Assembly (NCBI GenBank): GCA_024275145.1
Contig: JAJRZR010000012.1
Span: forward strand, 1 to 35,968
Source of the DNA: Deltaproteobacteria bacterium
GTDB lineage: Bacteria; Desulfobacterota; Dissulfuribacteria; Dissulfuribacterales; QOAL01
Length of the DNA stretch: 35,968 nucleotides
Reading direction: 5' to 3'
Under the pieces are notes generated by a model. The model saw only the letters and a list, made by a program, of their open reading frames with translations. It was not told where the DNA came from and did no database searches. The position numbers were made by a program, and so were the translations under genes. Shown in pieces: positions 1 through 8,330 of the stretch (position 1 is the first letter of the stretch; each line of letters starts with the position of its first letter).

Positions 1-212
1 AACATGACGGTGAATCTGAGGGTGCCGACGGTGAGAGGACGCCAACCTTCACCTCGGGTTCAAGGACTGGGTACAATTTTAATCAAAGGAGGAGATTGTT
101 TTACCTATGACCATTATTTTTCAACCAAACAACAGGTGGATTATTGCTTAACTTTAACGATTTTCTGTCTTGACAATGGGGTCCACCTCAAACACTGCCT
201 TGATCGGTATTG

Positions 213-800
213 AAGATTTCCGGTTTGGATAACTTCAGGGCCTCTTTCAAGGCCGAGAGGCAAGATGAAGTATCCAAGGTGGTTGAGATCTCCCAAGCCA
301 GAACAAAGCGGCTGTACCAGTCCATAATGGCCATCAGGTAGATAAATCCATGAAGCATTCGAATATATGTGATATCTGCACACCATACCTGATCAGGATG
401 GTCAATGGCCAGGTTATCAGAAGATACGGGTACTTCTTGTGAGCCTGATTGGAAAGGCTTAAGCGTTGCTTTGGATAGACGGCTTCCAGCCCCATCAGGC
501 GCATTAATCGCCGTACCCGCTTATGATTCACCTCCTCTCCCTGACGTCTTAACCAGGCCGTCATCCTCTCAACTCCATAAAAGGGGGTCTTGGTGAATTG
601 CTCATCAATGAGGTTCATCAAGTACAAGTTGTAACCGTCATCCCTTTGCGAGTTATAGTAATATGAGGATCGGGCCAGACCTAACAGCTCACATTGCCTA
701 CAAATGGGAATCATCTCATTTCCTGGATCGATCAATTTTCGCTTCTCTCCTACTGGAGCATTTGGGACTTTTCTTAAGGCAGTCCAACTCCACCTTGAGC
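213..800 (-). pseudogene. IS3-family transposase OrfB, frameshifted and internally deleted
   Basis: The minus strand encodes the start of an OrfB integrase: the HTH_21-like segment with LGLARSSYYYNSQ, FYGVERMTAWLRRQG and HKRVRRLMRLMGLEAVYP. Near position 420 the frame breaks after KKYPYLL and resumes in another frame as DNLAIDHPDQVWCADITYI, which carries the first catalytic Asp. The reading continues to NTDQGS (second catalytic Asp, about 213-230) and then runs straight into element-terminal sequence and a stop. The region with the catalytic Glu is missing, consistent with an internal deletion joining the DDE core to the terminus. It is non-functional. Confidence 0.85.
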
Positions 801-808
801 TGACCGAT

Positions 809-1042
809 CTACCGGTATAGTTCCGAGACCAAATCCTCCTGTGCCCTATCTTGCTTCCTACGGCGGTCCGAAAACAGGGTCGGAAGTTCTTCAAGGAGCT
901 GCTTACACCATCGACCAATCTGGTTGGCATGTACCCCAAATTCACTGGAAATCTGGGCGAGTGTCTTTTCTCCTTTAACGGCTTCCAGGGCTACTTTGGC
1001 CTTAAAAGTCCCATTAGGGCTCCTCCTCATGTTTCGTGCCAT
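809..1042 (-). pseudogene. IS3-family transposase OrfA, truncated by a stop codon
   Basis: This 77-residue helix-turn-helix protein begins MARNMRRSPNGTFKAKVALE and contains the ISSEFGVHANQIGRWCKQLL recognition helix typical of IS3-family OrfA. Normal OrfA runs on through a leucine zipper; here the sequence after ...SELYR is a TAG (811-809), and the same frame continues beyond it as IGQLKVELDCLKK, which is the expected zipper. The TAG therefore looks like a CAG-to-TAG nonsense mutation. A short A-run just downstream (cttaagaaaag, minus strand) is where programmed frameshifting into orfB would occur in an intact element. Confidence 0.85.
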
Positions 1043-1115
1043 ACCTTGCCTCCTTCTTAGTATGGCAGGCTAACATCCACCTTATTCCCTTGTCCAGTTT
1101 TTGGGGAGTATTATA

Positions 1116-1166
1116 GACCCCTGGGGCCAAGTAGACCTTTATCCCTGAATGAAGGGGGAAGATCAT
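1116..1166 (-). pseudogene. tnpB: IS66 tnpB, 5' fragment only
   Basis: The ATG at 1166 overlaps the tnpA stop as ATGA, the usual arrangement in IS66 elements. The first 17 residues, MIFPLHSGIKVYLAPGV, match the TnpB N-terminus; the next residues expected (about TDMRKGFDGL) are replaced by sequence of the IS3 remnant. Only about 50 bases survive. Confidence 0.75.
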
Positions 1167-1519
1167 AACGACTCCAGCACCCTGAGCAGCCTGGAAAGGG
1201 TGGACGCACAAAAACCATCCCCCACCTCAACCCTGAGCCTGTCATCTACCCAGAGCCTGAGATCCGATGGGCATCGTCTTTCCACAGGCGGATCCTGTTT
1301 ACCAGAGGAGCAGATCTGACCTATCTGTACCAGGGCTATCCGAGAACCAGCTGAACTCCTCTGGATCTTCTTTCTCCAGTACCTGAATGCATGATAGTAT
1401 AACCCCTGATGCCTGCAATACTCAGCAAGGCTCAGTCCGCTGGCCTCATATGCCCTGAGGTGGCTCTTCCAGAATCTGAAAATTTTCTCCTGCCGAAATT
1501 CGTGCCCGTTTCCTGCCAT
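1163..1519 (-). CDS. tnpA: IS66-family accessory protein TnpA
   Basis: This 118-residue basic protein starts with a good site (AGGAGG nine bases before ATG). It has the TnpA pattern of IS66 elements: an N-terminal FWKSHLRAYEASGLSLAEYC helix-turn-helix, HAFRYWRKK, and a C-terminal half ending LRVEVGDGFCASTLSRLLRV, close to the family consensus ending in a ...L..LLRVL motif. TnpA is an accessory DNA-binding protein needed with TnpB and TnpC for IS66 transposition. Here the frame is intact but the partner genes are gone, so it is a relic with no expected transposition role. Confidence 0.88.
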   Translation of the reverse strand: MAGNGHEFRQEKIFRFWKSHLRAYEASGLSLAEYCRHQGLYYHAFRYWRKKIQRSSAGSRIALVQIGQICSSGKQDPPVERRCPSDLRLWVDDRLRVEVGDGFCASTLSRLLRVLESL

Positions 1520-1602
1520 CGCTCAGTCCTCCTGTTCTTCCATTTGGAATCACCATGGCAGAAAGAGGCTGCGAAAAAAAGTGGGGTCTAAAAGACGTTT
1601 AC

Positions 1603-2216
1603 GAAAGTACTAAAAAATTGGTATAGGACATGTAGCTCCACAAAGGAAAAGCCTTTCTGTAATTGATTGAAATTACAGTAGTTGTTTTGGCATACTGTTA
1701 AACCCAGATTATGCAGCTCGAAAGTTTGCCGGAGACGCAAGACATCAGGGGCGCAGACATACTTAAGTATTTCAACCCCCTGATAATGCAGCAGATTCGG
1801 TAAAATTTCGAGCCCCTTGCGGCTTCAAATGCCGAACAACTTCATTGCATTTTGCTTGCACCTTTTAGGTGAAAAAACGAAAACGGCCTCTTGCTCATAA
1901 CATCTTGAAATTTAAGAAACAATATTTTTGTTCGGCATTTGAAGTGCATAATTTGGGTTAAAGTCCAGCATAAGGTGAAGGTGATGGCATGGATAGTTTG
2001 GCATGTATAGTTGAGGTTAAATTAGCGCTTGCGTAACAGTGGCGTCCTTTCTGTTTGTTGCCTCCTTTTTTCGGACGTGTTAGGTTTCATGGGAAGTGTT
2101 TCTGCTCGTCCAGTTCAGTATGGATCATACCTTACCAAGAAAAGGTTTTCTTCTCATTCATCCAAATACATGATTAATGCGCTATCATCCAGACCAACGA
2201 GAGGGAGTACAAGAAA
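1603..2216. other. Gene-free stretch upstream of gatB
   Basis: This gap holds repeat R1 copy A (1703-1957). It also has a 14-bp tandem duplication, tggcatggatagtt/tggcatgtatagtt at 1985-2012. No convincing gene or RNA is seen. The gatB promoter must lie here, or gatB is read from inside the repeat. Reading frames that cross it have no recognisable protein features. Confidence 0.6.
1703..1957 (+). repeat. R1 MITE-like repeat, copy A (255 bp)
   Basis: The ends CCCAGATTATGCA and TGCATAATTTGGG are inverted repeats (12 of 13). The copy is flanked by TTAAA at 1698-1702 and TTAAA at 1958-1962, a perfect 5-bp direct repeat. Internally, a 17-base arm at 1823-1839 (CTTCAAATGCCGAACAA) has its exact inverse at 1928-1944, and a small CACCT/AGGTG hairpin lies between. 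There is no open frame. Most of its length matches the reverse complement of copy B (23620-23860) nearly base for base. A DNA-only mobile repeat of the MITE type is the best reading. Confidence 0.88.
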
Positions 2217-3644
2217 ATGGACTATGAGGCGGTCATTGGCCTTGAGGTTCACGTTCAGCTAAAGACCCGCAGCAAGATATTTTGTTCATGCTCAACCAGG
2301 TTTGGGGCCCCACCTAATACCCACACCTGTCCTATATGTATCGGTATGCCAGGGGTGCTGCCTGTATTGAACAAGAAGGTAGTGGAATATGCCATGAAAA
2401 TGGCACTGGCTACGAATTGTGAAATTGCCTCTGTCAGCCAATTCGCCAGGAAGCACTATTTCTACCCGGACCTTCCTAAAGGATATCAAATATCCCAGTA
2501 CGAACTGCCATTGGCCGAGAACGGGTGGATCGACGTGGAGGTGGACGGCCAGACAAGACGCATAGGCATCACGCGCATCCATATGGAGGAAGATGCCGGC
2601 AAGCTTATCCATGATGAGCATAGGCCCCTAAGTTTTGTGGATTTAAACCGTACTGGTACCCCGCTTATAGAAATCGTGAGCGAGCCCGACATCCGACGGC
2701 CGGAAGAGGCCTCGGAGTACTTGAAGAAAATCAGGCAACTCGTGCGTTACCTTGGTATAAGCGATGGCAATATGGAAGAGGGCAGCCTGCGTTGTGATGC
2801 CAATATCTCCTTGAGGCCCTTGGGTCGACAGGGATACGGGGTAAAATCCGAGCTCAAGAACATGAACTCGTTCCGACATGTGCAGAAGGCCCTGGAATAT
2901 GAGATCAGGAGACAGACGGCCTTGCTGCTGGATGGAGGACAGGTGGTCCAGGAGACAAGGCTATGGGACGCTGCAAAGGGGGTAACCCACTCCATGAGGG
3001 GTAAGGAGGAGGCCCACGATTATCGTTACTTCCCAGATCCTGATCTGGTGCCTGTTGAGATAGAACGGGTCTGGATCGAAAAGGTCAGGCAAGAGATGCC
3101 TGAGCTGCCCGGAGCAAAGCGGGAAAGGTTCGTCAAGGAATACGGACTTCCTCCATATGATGCCGATGTGCTGACCAGCAGCATCCATGTGGCAGATTAT
3201 TTTGAGGAATGCGTGAGATTGTTCCACAGGCCCAAGACAGTCAGCAACTGGATCATGGTTGAGCTGCTCAAGTTGTTACATCAGGATAATCAGGAGATAG
3301 ATACCTGCCCTGTTCCCCCTTCCAGCCTGGCAGCCCTGCTGAAGCTGGTGGAAGATGGTACCATAAGCGCCAAGATGGGGAAAAAGGTCCTGGAGGAAAG
3401 CTATAAAACCGGCATGGAACCACAACAGATCGTGCAGGAACAAGGGCTGAGCCAGTTAAGCGACGAGGCTGAACTCAAGTCTATGGTGGCCAGGGTGATA
3501 GAGGATTTCCCAGAGGAGGTAGCAAAATACAGATCCGGCAAGAAAAAGGTGTTTGGTTTCCTGGTAGGACAGGTGATGAGGATGACCAGGGGGAAGGCAA
3601 ATCCCAAAAAGGTGAATGAACTCCTGCAGAAGGCCTTGGACTAG
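2217..3644 (+). CDS. gatB: Asp-tRNA(Asn)/Glu-tRNA(Gln) amidotransferase subunit B
   Basis: GatB is the kinase/transfer subunit of the GatCAB amidotransferase, which converts misacylated Glu-tRNA(Gln) or Asp-tRNA(Asn) to the amide forms. At 475 residues it has the usual length. The N-terminal Cys cluster (CSCSTRF...CPIC), the [11 protein letters not shown] motif (about residue 81) and the PROSITE-type signature [13 protein letters not shown] (about 141) are all present. The C-terminal third is the YqeY-like tRNA-binding tail ending [17 protein letters not shown]. The ATG follows GAGGGAG by about eight bases. gatA and gatC are not in the window. It heads a string with mtnA three bases downstream. 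Confidence 0.97.
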   Translation: MDYEAVIGLEVHVQLKTRSKIFCSCSTRFGAPPNTHTCPICIGMPGVLPVLNKKVVEYAMKMALATNCEIASVSQFARKHYFYPDLPKGYQISQYELPLAENGWIDVEVDGQTRRIGITRIHMEEDAGKLIHDEHRPLSFVDLNRTGTPLIEIVSEPDIRRPEEASEYLKKIRQLVRYLGISDGNMEEGSLRCDANISLRPLGRQGYGVKSELKNMNSFRHVQKALEYEIRRQTALLLDGGQVVQETRLWDAAKGVTHSMRGKEEAHDYRYFPDPDLVPVEIERVWIEKVRQEMPELPGAKRERFVKEYGLPPYDADVLTSSIHVADYFEECVRLFHRPKTVSNWIMVELLKLLHQDNQEIDTCPVPPSSLAALLKLVEDGTISAKMGKKVLEESYKTGMEPQQIVQEQGLSQLSDEAELKSMVARVIEDFPEEVAKYRSGKKKVFGFLVGQVMRMTRGKANPKKVNELLQKALD

Positions 3645-3647
3645 ACG

Positions 3648-4730
3648 GTGACAGCCATGAGCCATCGAGAGATCAAAGAAATTCTGCTGCGAGAGGGTTC
3701 GCGGGTGGTTCCCATCAGATGGGAAGGCAGACGGTTGTACCTGTTAGACCAACGCCTATTGCCCGGCAAGGAGGCCTGGATAGCTTATGATGACCCTGAC
3801 AGGGTTGTCCATGCCATTACATCGATGGTGGTCAGGGGTGCCCCTGCCATTGGAATAGCCGCGGCATTTGGAATGGTTCTGGCCGCCTTTAGGCTAAGGA
3901 AACAATCCATGGAAACGTTTAAGAACGATTGGCACGCCGTGGCAAAGAGGATGCTGGGGGCACGGCCCACAGCAGTAAATCTCAAGTGGGCCGTGCACAG
4001 ACTCCAGGCCGTTATCACATCTGGAGACGACGTTTCCACTATATCGAGGTGTCTGGAACAGGAGGCGCTTGCGATATGGCATGAGGACGTCGTGGCCAAT
4101 ATCACCATGGGCAGATATGGACAGGCCCTGCTCCCGGCGGGTGCAGGTGTCCTTACCCACTGCAATGCAGGTGCCTTGGCGACCGGAGGATATGGTACGG
4201 CCCTCGGTGTACTGCGTGCGGCTGTCTCTGCAGGAAAGGGTATCAAGATCTTTGCCGATGAGACAAGGCCATGGTTACAGGGTTCCAGGCTGACGGCATG
4301 GGAACTTTTGCAAGACAGTATATCGGTCACCGTCATAATAGATTCAGCGGCTGGATGCCTTATGCACAGAGGTGACATAAAGGCAGTAATCGTGGGAGCC
4401 TACCGTATCGCAGCAAATGGGGATGTGGCGAACAAGATAGGTACCTACAGCGTGGCTGAGCTTGCAAAAGCAAACGATATCCCGTTTTACGTGGCCGCCC
4501 CGGTATCAACTATTGATCTTGACACCCCTTCAGGTGAAACCATACCGGTGGAGGAAAGGGCCCCTGAGGAGGTAACATTCTTTGCCGGTCAAACCGTGGC
4601 GGCGCCAGGCGCTGCTGCGCTCAATCCTGTCTTCGACGTAACGCCAAGCAGCCTTGTTACAGCCATAATAACGGAAAAGGGGGTGGTCAGGCCCCCTTAT
4701 ATAGAAACGTTACATGCCCTCTTCCATTAG
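3648..4730 (+). CDS. mtnA: S-methyl-5-thioribose-1-phosphate isomerase
   Basis: MtnA isomerises methylthioribose-1-phosphate to the ribulose form in the methionine salvage pathway. The 360-residue product has VVRGAPAIGIAAAFGM near the N-terminus and THCNAGALATGGYGTALG with the catalytic Cys at residue 172 (Cys160 of the B. subtilis enzyme). Eighty residues later the family has GADRI, whose Asp (Asp240 in B. subtilis) is the second catalytic residue. Here the sequence is VGAYRIAANGD: the codon at 4401-4403 is TAC, giving Tyr252. ANKIGTYS and FYVAAPVSTID follow normally. The GTG at 3648 lies three bases after gatB; ATG at 3657 is an equally plausible start, as neither has a strong ribosome site. 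Its end overlaps the next gene by 17 bases. Confidence 0.95.
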   Translation: MTAMSHREIKEILLREGSRVVPIRWEGRRLYLLDQRLLPGKEAWIAYDDPDRVVHAITSMVVRGAPAIGIAAAFGMVLAAFRLRKQSMETFKNDWHAVAKRMLGARPTAVNLKWAVHRLQAVITSGDDVSTISRCLEQEALAIWHEDVVANITMGRYGQALLPAGAGVLTHCNAGALATGGYGTALGVLRAAVSAGKGIKIFADETRPWLQGSRLTAWELLQDSISVTVIIDSAAGCLMHRGDIKAVIVGAYRIAANGDVANKIGTYSVAELAKANDIPFYVAAPVSTIDLDTPSGETIPVEERAPEEVTFFAGQTVAAPGAAALNPVFDVTPSSLVTAIITEKGVVRPPYIETLHALFH

Positions 4731-5598
4731 ATGCCATTTAAAGATGGTGGCCAACCTGTTTGATGCCTATACGGCGGCGTTGTTCCTACGTTCCAAGCAC
4801 GGGGAAAGCTACAGGCTGGTGGCAAAGGAAAGCCTGGGGGACGCCGTAAAGGACTCCTGTGTGATCGAATCCGGGCAGGGATTGATTGGATGGGTTGCCA
4901 GGGAAGGGAAAAGGCTGCATGTTACCCACTTTACACGGGATACCAGAACGCTTGGTATCTATAAGATCGATACTGGGATAAAGGCCTTTTTGGCCTCGCC
5001 TCTTCCCTACAGGGAGGGTGTCCTCATGGTCGATAGCAAGAATAGGTATGCGTTCCCTGAAAAGAAACAGCGTATCCTGGATGATTGTGCCAGGGTGGCC
5101 TACGATCTCTGGTTCCTGATACGCCAGGAGGTGGAACGGGAATTCTACAGGAAGTTGCTGGATTGGCTGATCGATTCGGGTGCCAATTTCCTGGACGACA
5201 TCGGCAGGCTTGGAAAGCTACTTGGACTGAAGATGGTGCTCTATGCCTGCAAAGACAGGGGAGAGAAACTTTACCGCCTGCGCGGTACAATAGGGGTACA
5301 TGGCCTGAAGGCCGGAGATACCCTTTACAGTGTGGACGAAGGCCTTATGGGTTGGTTCTTCAGGTACAAGAAAAACGTGATCTTGAACAAATTCCGGGGA
5401 GAGGCAGCACAAAGTTTTATAATCAAAAGGAATGAATCCCTTAATCCTGGACCTGTCGTTGTTGGGATCTGTTTGCCAGAAAACGGGGAGACATCAGAGG
5501 TGGTCCTGTTCAGTGGTGAAACGGATATAGAACGATGGCCATCCGACATACTTGAGACCTTGTCCCGCTCGCTCTCCAGGATAAGGGGTAACACGTAG
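4714..5598 (+). CDS. Protein with two GAF-like domains
   Basis: The 294-residue soluble protein has two repeats of a GAF fold: residues about 10-125 (NLFDAYTAALFLRS ... GQGLIGWVAREGKR ... ASPLPYREGVLMVDSKN) and about 145-290 (a second sensor-like unit with YSVDEGLMGWFF). GAF domains bind small ligands or act in dimerisation; no kinase, cyclase or HTH output domain is attached, so it probably works through a partner. It overlaps the mtnA end and precedes mreB by 380 bases. The start at 4714 lacks a clear ribosome site; ATG at 4744 (residue 11) would still keep the first domain. The ligand cannot be told. Confidence 0.82.
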   Translation: MPSSIRCHLKMVANLFDAYTAALFLRSKHGESYRLVAKESLGDAVKDSCVIESGQGLIGWVAREGKRLHVTHFTRDTRTLGIYKIDTGIKAFLASPLPYREGVLMVDSKNRYAFPEKKQRILDDCARVAYDLWFLIRQEVEREFYRKLLDWLIDSGANFLDDIGRLGKLLGLKMVLYACKDRGEKLYRLRGTIGVHGLKAGDTLYSVDEGLMGWFFRYKKNVILNKFRGEAAQSFIIKRNESLNPGPVVVGICLPENGETSEVVLFSGETDIERWPSDILETLSRSLSRIRGNT

Positions 5599-5611
5599 CG
5601 GGGGGCATCAT

Positions 5612-5733
5612 CCCGGATTATGCAGCTCGCAAGTTTGCCGGAGATGCAAGGCACGGAGGACACCGCAGACGTATGAGATCTTGTGATTTTAACGCAATCC
5701 TATTTATTCAGCATTTGAGATGCATAATTTGGG
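5612..5733 (+). repeat. R1 MITE-like repeat, copy C (122 bp)
   Basis: It begins CCCGGATTATGCAGCTCGCAAG and ends GCATTTGAGATGCATAATTTGGG. The first ~45 bases match the left end of copy A and the last ~25 match its right end, while the middle is shorter and different. ATCAT at 5607-5611 and ATCAT at 5734-5738 form a perfect 5-bp target duplication. It lies in the gap between the GAF gene and mreB. Confidence 0.85.
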
Positions 5734-5979
5734 ATCATACCCTGATCGCAAGCCGGTAGGATCGAACACGGCTGGCGGGTTTCCCGTAAGAGCAATTCCC
5801 CAACCCTTGTAGATGAACCTGCTGCTGCGAGGCGCTTCCGGTGCGTGACCAGGGAATCATGCATAATTGAAATCCACCTGGTAGCTTTTAGCTCGCTGAA
5901 GAAACAAATAAAAATTGTTTTTGCGCAGTATTTGAAACGATCTGGATAGGTTCTCGTCCATCCGGCACATGGAGCACAG
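5734..5979. other. Remaining spacer upstream of mreB
   Basis: With copy C this makes a 381-base gap between the GAF gene and mreB. It contains GC-rich sequence (5745-5850) that could fold, but no recognised riboswitch, tRNA or terminator pattern. A fragment gcataattg at 5873-5881 faintly recalls an R1 end. An mreB promoter is expected here but no strong match was identified. Confidence 0.4.
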
Positions 5980-7008
5980 ATGGGATTCAAGGGACTAAAA
6001 AATCTTATAAAGCAGGATGTCGCCATGGATCTTGGGACGGCGAACACCTTGATATACCTTCAAGGAGAAGGCATCGTTTTCAACGAGCCTACTGTCATTG
6101 CATTTGAAAACAGTAAAAACTCCATACAGATTGGGCAACGAGCCAAGGAATATCTAGGTAGGACACCGGCTGGTATCAAGGTGGTCCGACCTATGAAGGA
6201 TGGTGTTATCGAGGACTTCGATGCAGTAAGCATCTTCATCGAAACCGTCCTGGCACGCGCCAGGGAGAGGAAGGGGATTCTGTCCCCCAGGTTGGTCATT
6301 TGTGTCCCCTCACAAATTACCCAGGTAGAAAAAAGGGCGGTTATCGAGGCAGCCAGGCAGGCCGGTGGTAAGAAGATCTACCTTGTGGAGGAGACCATGG
6401 CGGCGGCCGTGGGGGCAGGCCTGGCGGTTACGGATAAACGACCGTCAATGGTGGTTGATATTGGCGGAGGTACTACCGAATGTGCGGTGATATCCAATTT
6501 GGCCTACGATCATTGCGAATCTATCAGGGTCGCAGGTGATGAGATGGACGATGCCATTGCCAACTGGTTAAAGAAAGAGATGGGCATAATCATTGGACCC
6601 TCATCGGCGGAGAGATTAAAATGGGAAATCGGTTCCGCCACCGGATTGGTTGGGGGAAGGGAACATTCTGCTGTTGTAGCAGGTAAGGACTCGGTTACAG
6701 GGGCACCTGTGCGCGAAACGGTTTCATCCCTTGAACTTGTAAAATCCCTCACAGAGCCGATAAAGGCCATAGGCATGCTCGTCACAGGGGTGTTCGGCAT
6801 ACTCGGGCCTGAGATGCAGGCTACTATACAGGAGGATGGGGTAACCTTAACCGGCGGGGGCAGCCTTTTAAACGGCATGACATCGTTTCTTGAGAAGGAA
6901 ACCGGCCTGAGGCACAGGCTGTCGGAGGATCCGCTGACCACGGTCGTAAGGGGCGCTGGCAAGACCATCGAAAATTTTGGTATGTTTGAACGTATATTCG
7001 TAGGTTGA
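5980..7008 (+). CDS. mreB: Actin-like rod-shape protein MreB
   Basis: MreB polymerises under the inner membrane and guides the elongasome. The 342 residues match the usual length. Nucleotide-binding motifs are present: phosphate-1 DLGTANTLIY (about 18-27), connect-1 VICVPSQITQVEKRAV, phosphate-2 MVVDIGGGTTECAV and adenosine motif VTLTGGGSLLNGM. GRTPAGIKVVRPMKDGVIEDF is close to the MreB consensus. A GGAGC precedes the ATG. mreC and mreD do not follow; the next gene is an unrelated desulfurase, so this could be a stand-alone or paralogous MreB. Function as MreB is well supported, its being the main copy is not. Confidence 0.95.
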   Translation: MGFKGLKNLIKQDVAMDLGTANTLIYLQGEGIVFNEPTVIAFENSKNSIQIGQRAKEYLGRTPAGIKVVRPMKDGVIEDFDAVSIFIETVLARARERKGILSPRLVICVPSQITQVEKRAVIEAARQAGGKKIYLVEETMAAAVGAGLAVTDKRPSMVVDIGGGTTECAVISNLAYDHCESIRVAGDEMDDAIANWLKKEMGIIIGPSSAERLKWEIGSATGLVGGREHSAVVAGKDSVTGAPVRETVSSLELVKSLTEPIKAIGMLVTGVFGILGPEMQATIQEDGVTLTGGGSLLNGMTSFLEKETGLRHRLSEDPLTTVVRGAGKTIENFGMFERIFVG

Positions 7009-7128
7009 CCACCGCCCCTTGTCAAGAAGCAGCTTATCCGGGAATTTTCCGCATACGTCCGGTCTGCACTCAGCAGGGACTTTTGCAAGGCCGGGCAGAA
7101 CCGCATTATGCAGGCACGGCTTTAATAA

Positions 7129-8271
7129 ATGTATACTGAACAGAGAAATGTCGTATACCTCGACTACAACGCAACCACACCGGTGGCGCCACCCGTAAAG
7201 GAAGCCGTCGATTTCGCCCTTTCTTACCTGTGGGGAAATCCAAGTAGTGGTCACAGGCTGGGTAGGCTTGCCAAGGCCGCAGTAGAGGCTGCCAGAGAGA
7301 AGGTGGCCATGCTTATAGGGGCCAGGGGCGAAGAGATTATCTTCACGAGTGGTGGAACAGAATCGAATAATATGGTTCTGCTTGGATTGACAGAGGATTT
7401 ATCCAAAAAAGGCCGGCACATAATCACCAGCAAGATCGAACATCCCTCGGTCATGAACCCTTGCCTCAGCCTGCTGGAGAAGGGATGGGATGTCACGTTC
7501 GTGGGGGTGGATCAAGACGGGCTTATAAAGATCGACGAGGTCAAAGATGCCCTGAGACCGGATACGGTTCTCGTTTCCATAATGCTTGCCAACAATGAAA
7601 CCGGCGTGATACAGCCCTTGGCCAAGATGGCTAGCCTGCTCCGTAAAAGGGGGGTCCTGCTCCATGCCGATGCGGCCCAGGCGGTAGGCAAGATTCCCAT
7701 AGATATAGATGCACTCAAGGTCGATTACCTAACCGTTGCCGGGCACAAACTCTATGCCCCAAAGGGCATAGGGGCACTTTTTTGCAGGAAAGGCGTGCCG
7801 ATCCCAAAACTTCTTTCCGGTGCCGGGCAGGAAAAAGGTGCCAGGCCTGGGACAGAGCCGGTGCCCTTGGCGGTCGGATTGGGCAAGGCCTGCGAATTCG
7901 TGATGCAGGATCTCGAGATGGAAACCAGACGTCAACACGACCTGCGGGAAGAACTTTTTACGTTGTTGAAAAGGACAGGGCACCGGATTATAAGATTTGG
8001 AAGCCCTGAAAATACCCTTCCCAACACATTGAACGTAAGCTTTCCAGGCAAGACGGGTTCACAGGTTCTGGAAAATGCACCCGGGTTAATGGCCTCGACC
8101 GGTGCGGCCTGTCATGATCGCAGTATCAAGATCTCCCATGTCATTGCCGCGATGAATGTACCCAAGAGGGTCGCCATTGGTGCAATCCGTATGAGCCTTG
8201 GCCGATTTACCACTAGAACGGACATAATACTTGCGGCAAAGGCTATTTCTGTGGCATTGGGAAGGTCCTAG
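7129..8271 (+). CDS. Cysteine desulfurase (NifS/IscS family)
   Basis: This PLP enzyme takes sulfur from cysteine to form an enzyme persulfide for Fe-S cluster or tRNA thiolation. The 380-residue protein begins VVYLDYNATTPV as the family does. It has SGGTESNN (PLP phosphate site), the IEHPSV His, ADAAQAVGK (PLP-contacting Asp), the PLP-lysine in AGHKLYAPKGIG (Lys207) and the catalytic Cys328 in STGAACHDRS on the C-terminal mobile loop. The RPGTEP substrate loop is present. No iscU, nifU or scaffold gene is adjacent, so the sulfur acceptor is unknown. The ATG has only a weak ribosome site. The loop sequence is nearer the NifS/IscS group than SufS. Confidence 0.93.
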   Translation: MYTEQRNVVYLDYNATTPVAPPVKEAVDFALSYLWGNPSSGHRLGRLAKAAVEAAREKVAMLIGARGEEIIFTSGGTESNNMVLLGLTEDLSKKGRHIITSKIEHPSVMNPCLSLLEKGWDVTFVGVDQDGLIKIDEVKDALRPDTVLVSIMLANNETGVIQPLAKMASLLRKRGVLLHADAAQAVGKIPIDIDALKVDYLTVAGHKLYAPKGIGALFCRKGVPIPKLLSGAGQEKGARPGTEPVPLAVGLGKACEFVMQDLEMETRRQHDLREELFTLLKRTGHRIIRFGSPENTLPNTLNVSFPGKTGSQVLENAPGLMASTGAACHDRSIKISHVIAAMNVPKRVAIGAIRMSLGRFTTRTDIILAAKAISVALGRS

Positions 8272-8330
8272 CATTGTCTCCCGGAAGGCATCGCACTTGG
8301 TAAAAGCCTTTGACCACAAAAGGAATTCCA

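Larger units (their letters stand above)
160..1115 (-). mobile_element. Degenerate IS3-family insertion sequence
   Basis: The segment reads on the minus strand as an IS3-type orfA followed by an out-of-phase orfB. The orfA-side end (CCCCAAAAACTGGACAAGG, minus strand, near 1085-1105) and the distal end (TCTTGACAATGGGG, near 166-179) share a loose inverted repeat around GACAA.GGG, which sets the approximate limits. OrfA has an in-frame stop, orfB has a frameshift and a large internal deletion, so the element cannot encode transposase. It sits inside the tnpB of an IS66-type remnant. Exact ends and target duplication could not be fixed. Confidence 0.8.
1116..1602 (-). mobile_element. Truncated IS66-family insertion sequence
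   Basis: The upstream end is recognisable as GTAAACGTC reading inward from 1602 on the minus strand; IS66-family elements characteristically begin GTAAGCG or similar. Inside are a complete TnpA-type gene (1163-1519) and the first codons of tnpB overlapping it by ATGA. Homology to TnpB stops near 1116 where the IS3 remnant begins. No tnpB continuation or tnpC was found in bases 1-159, so the distal part was lost beyond or before the window edge. Confidence 0.8.

Noticed and set aside
1-159. A structured leader followed by AAGGAGGAG and a 13-codon frame at 109-150
   Set aside because: The window edge cuts it, no known riboswitch pattern was matched, and the frame is too short to judge.
5745-5850. 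GC-rich sequence upstream of mreB as a riboswitch or tRNA
   Set aside because: No cloverleaf, T-loop or recognised riboswitch core could be found on either strand.
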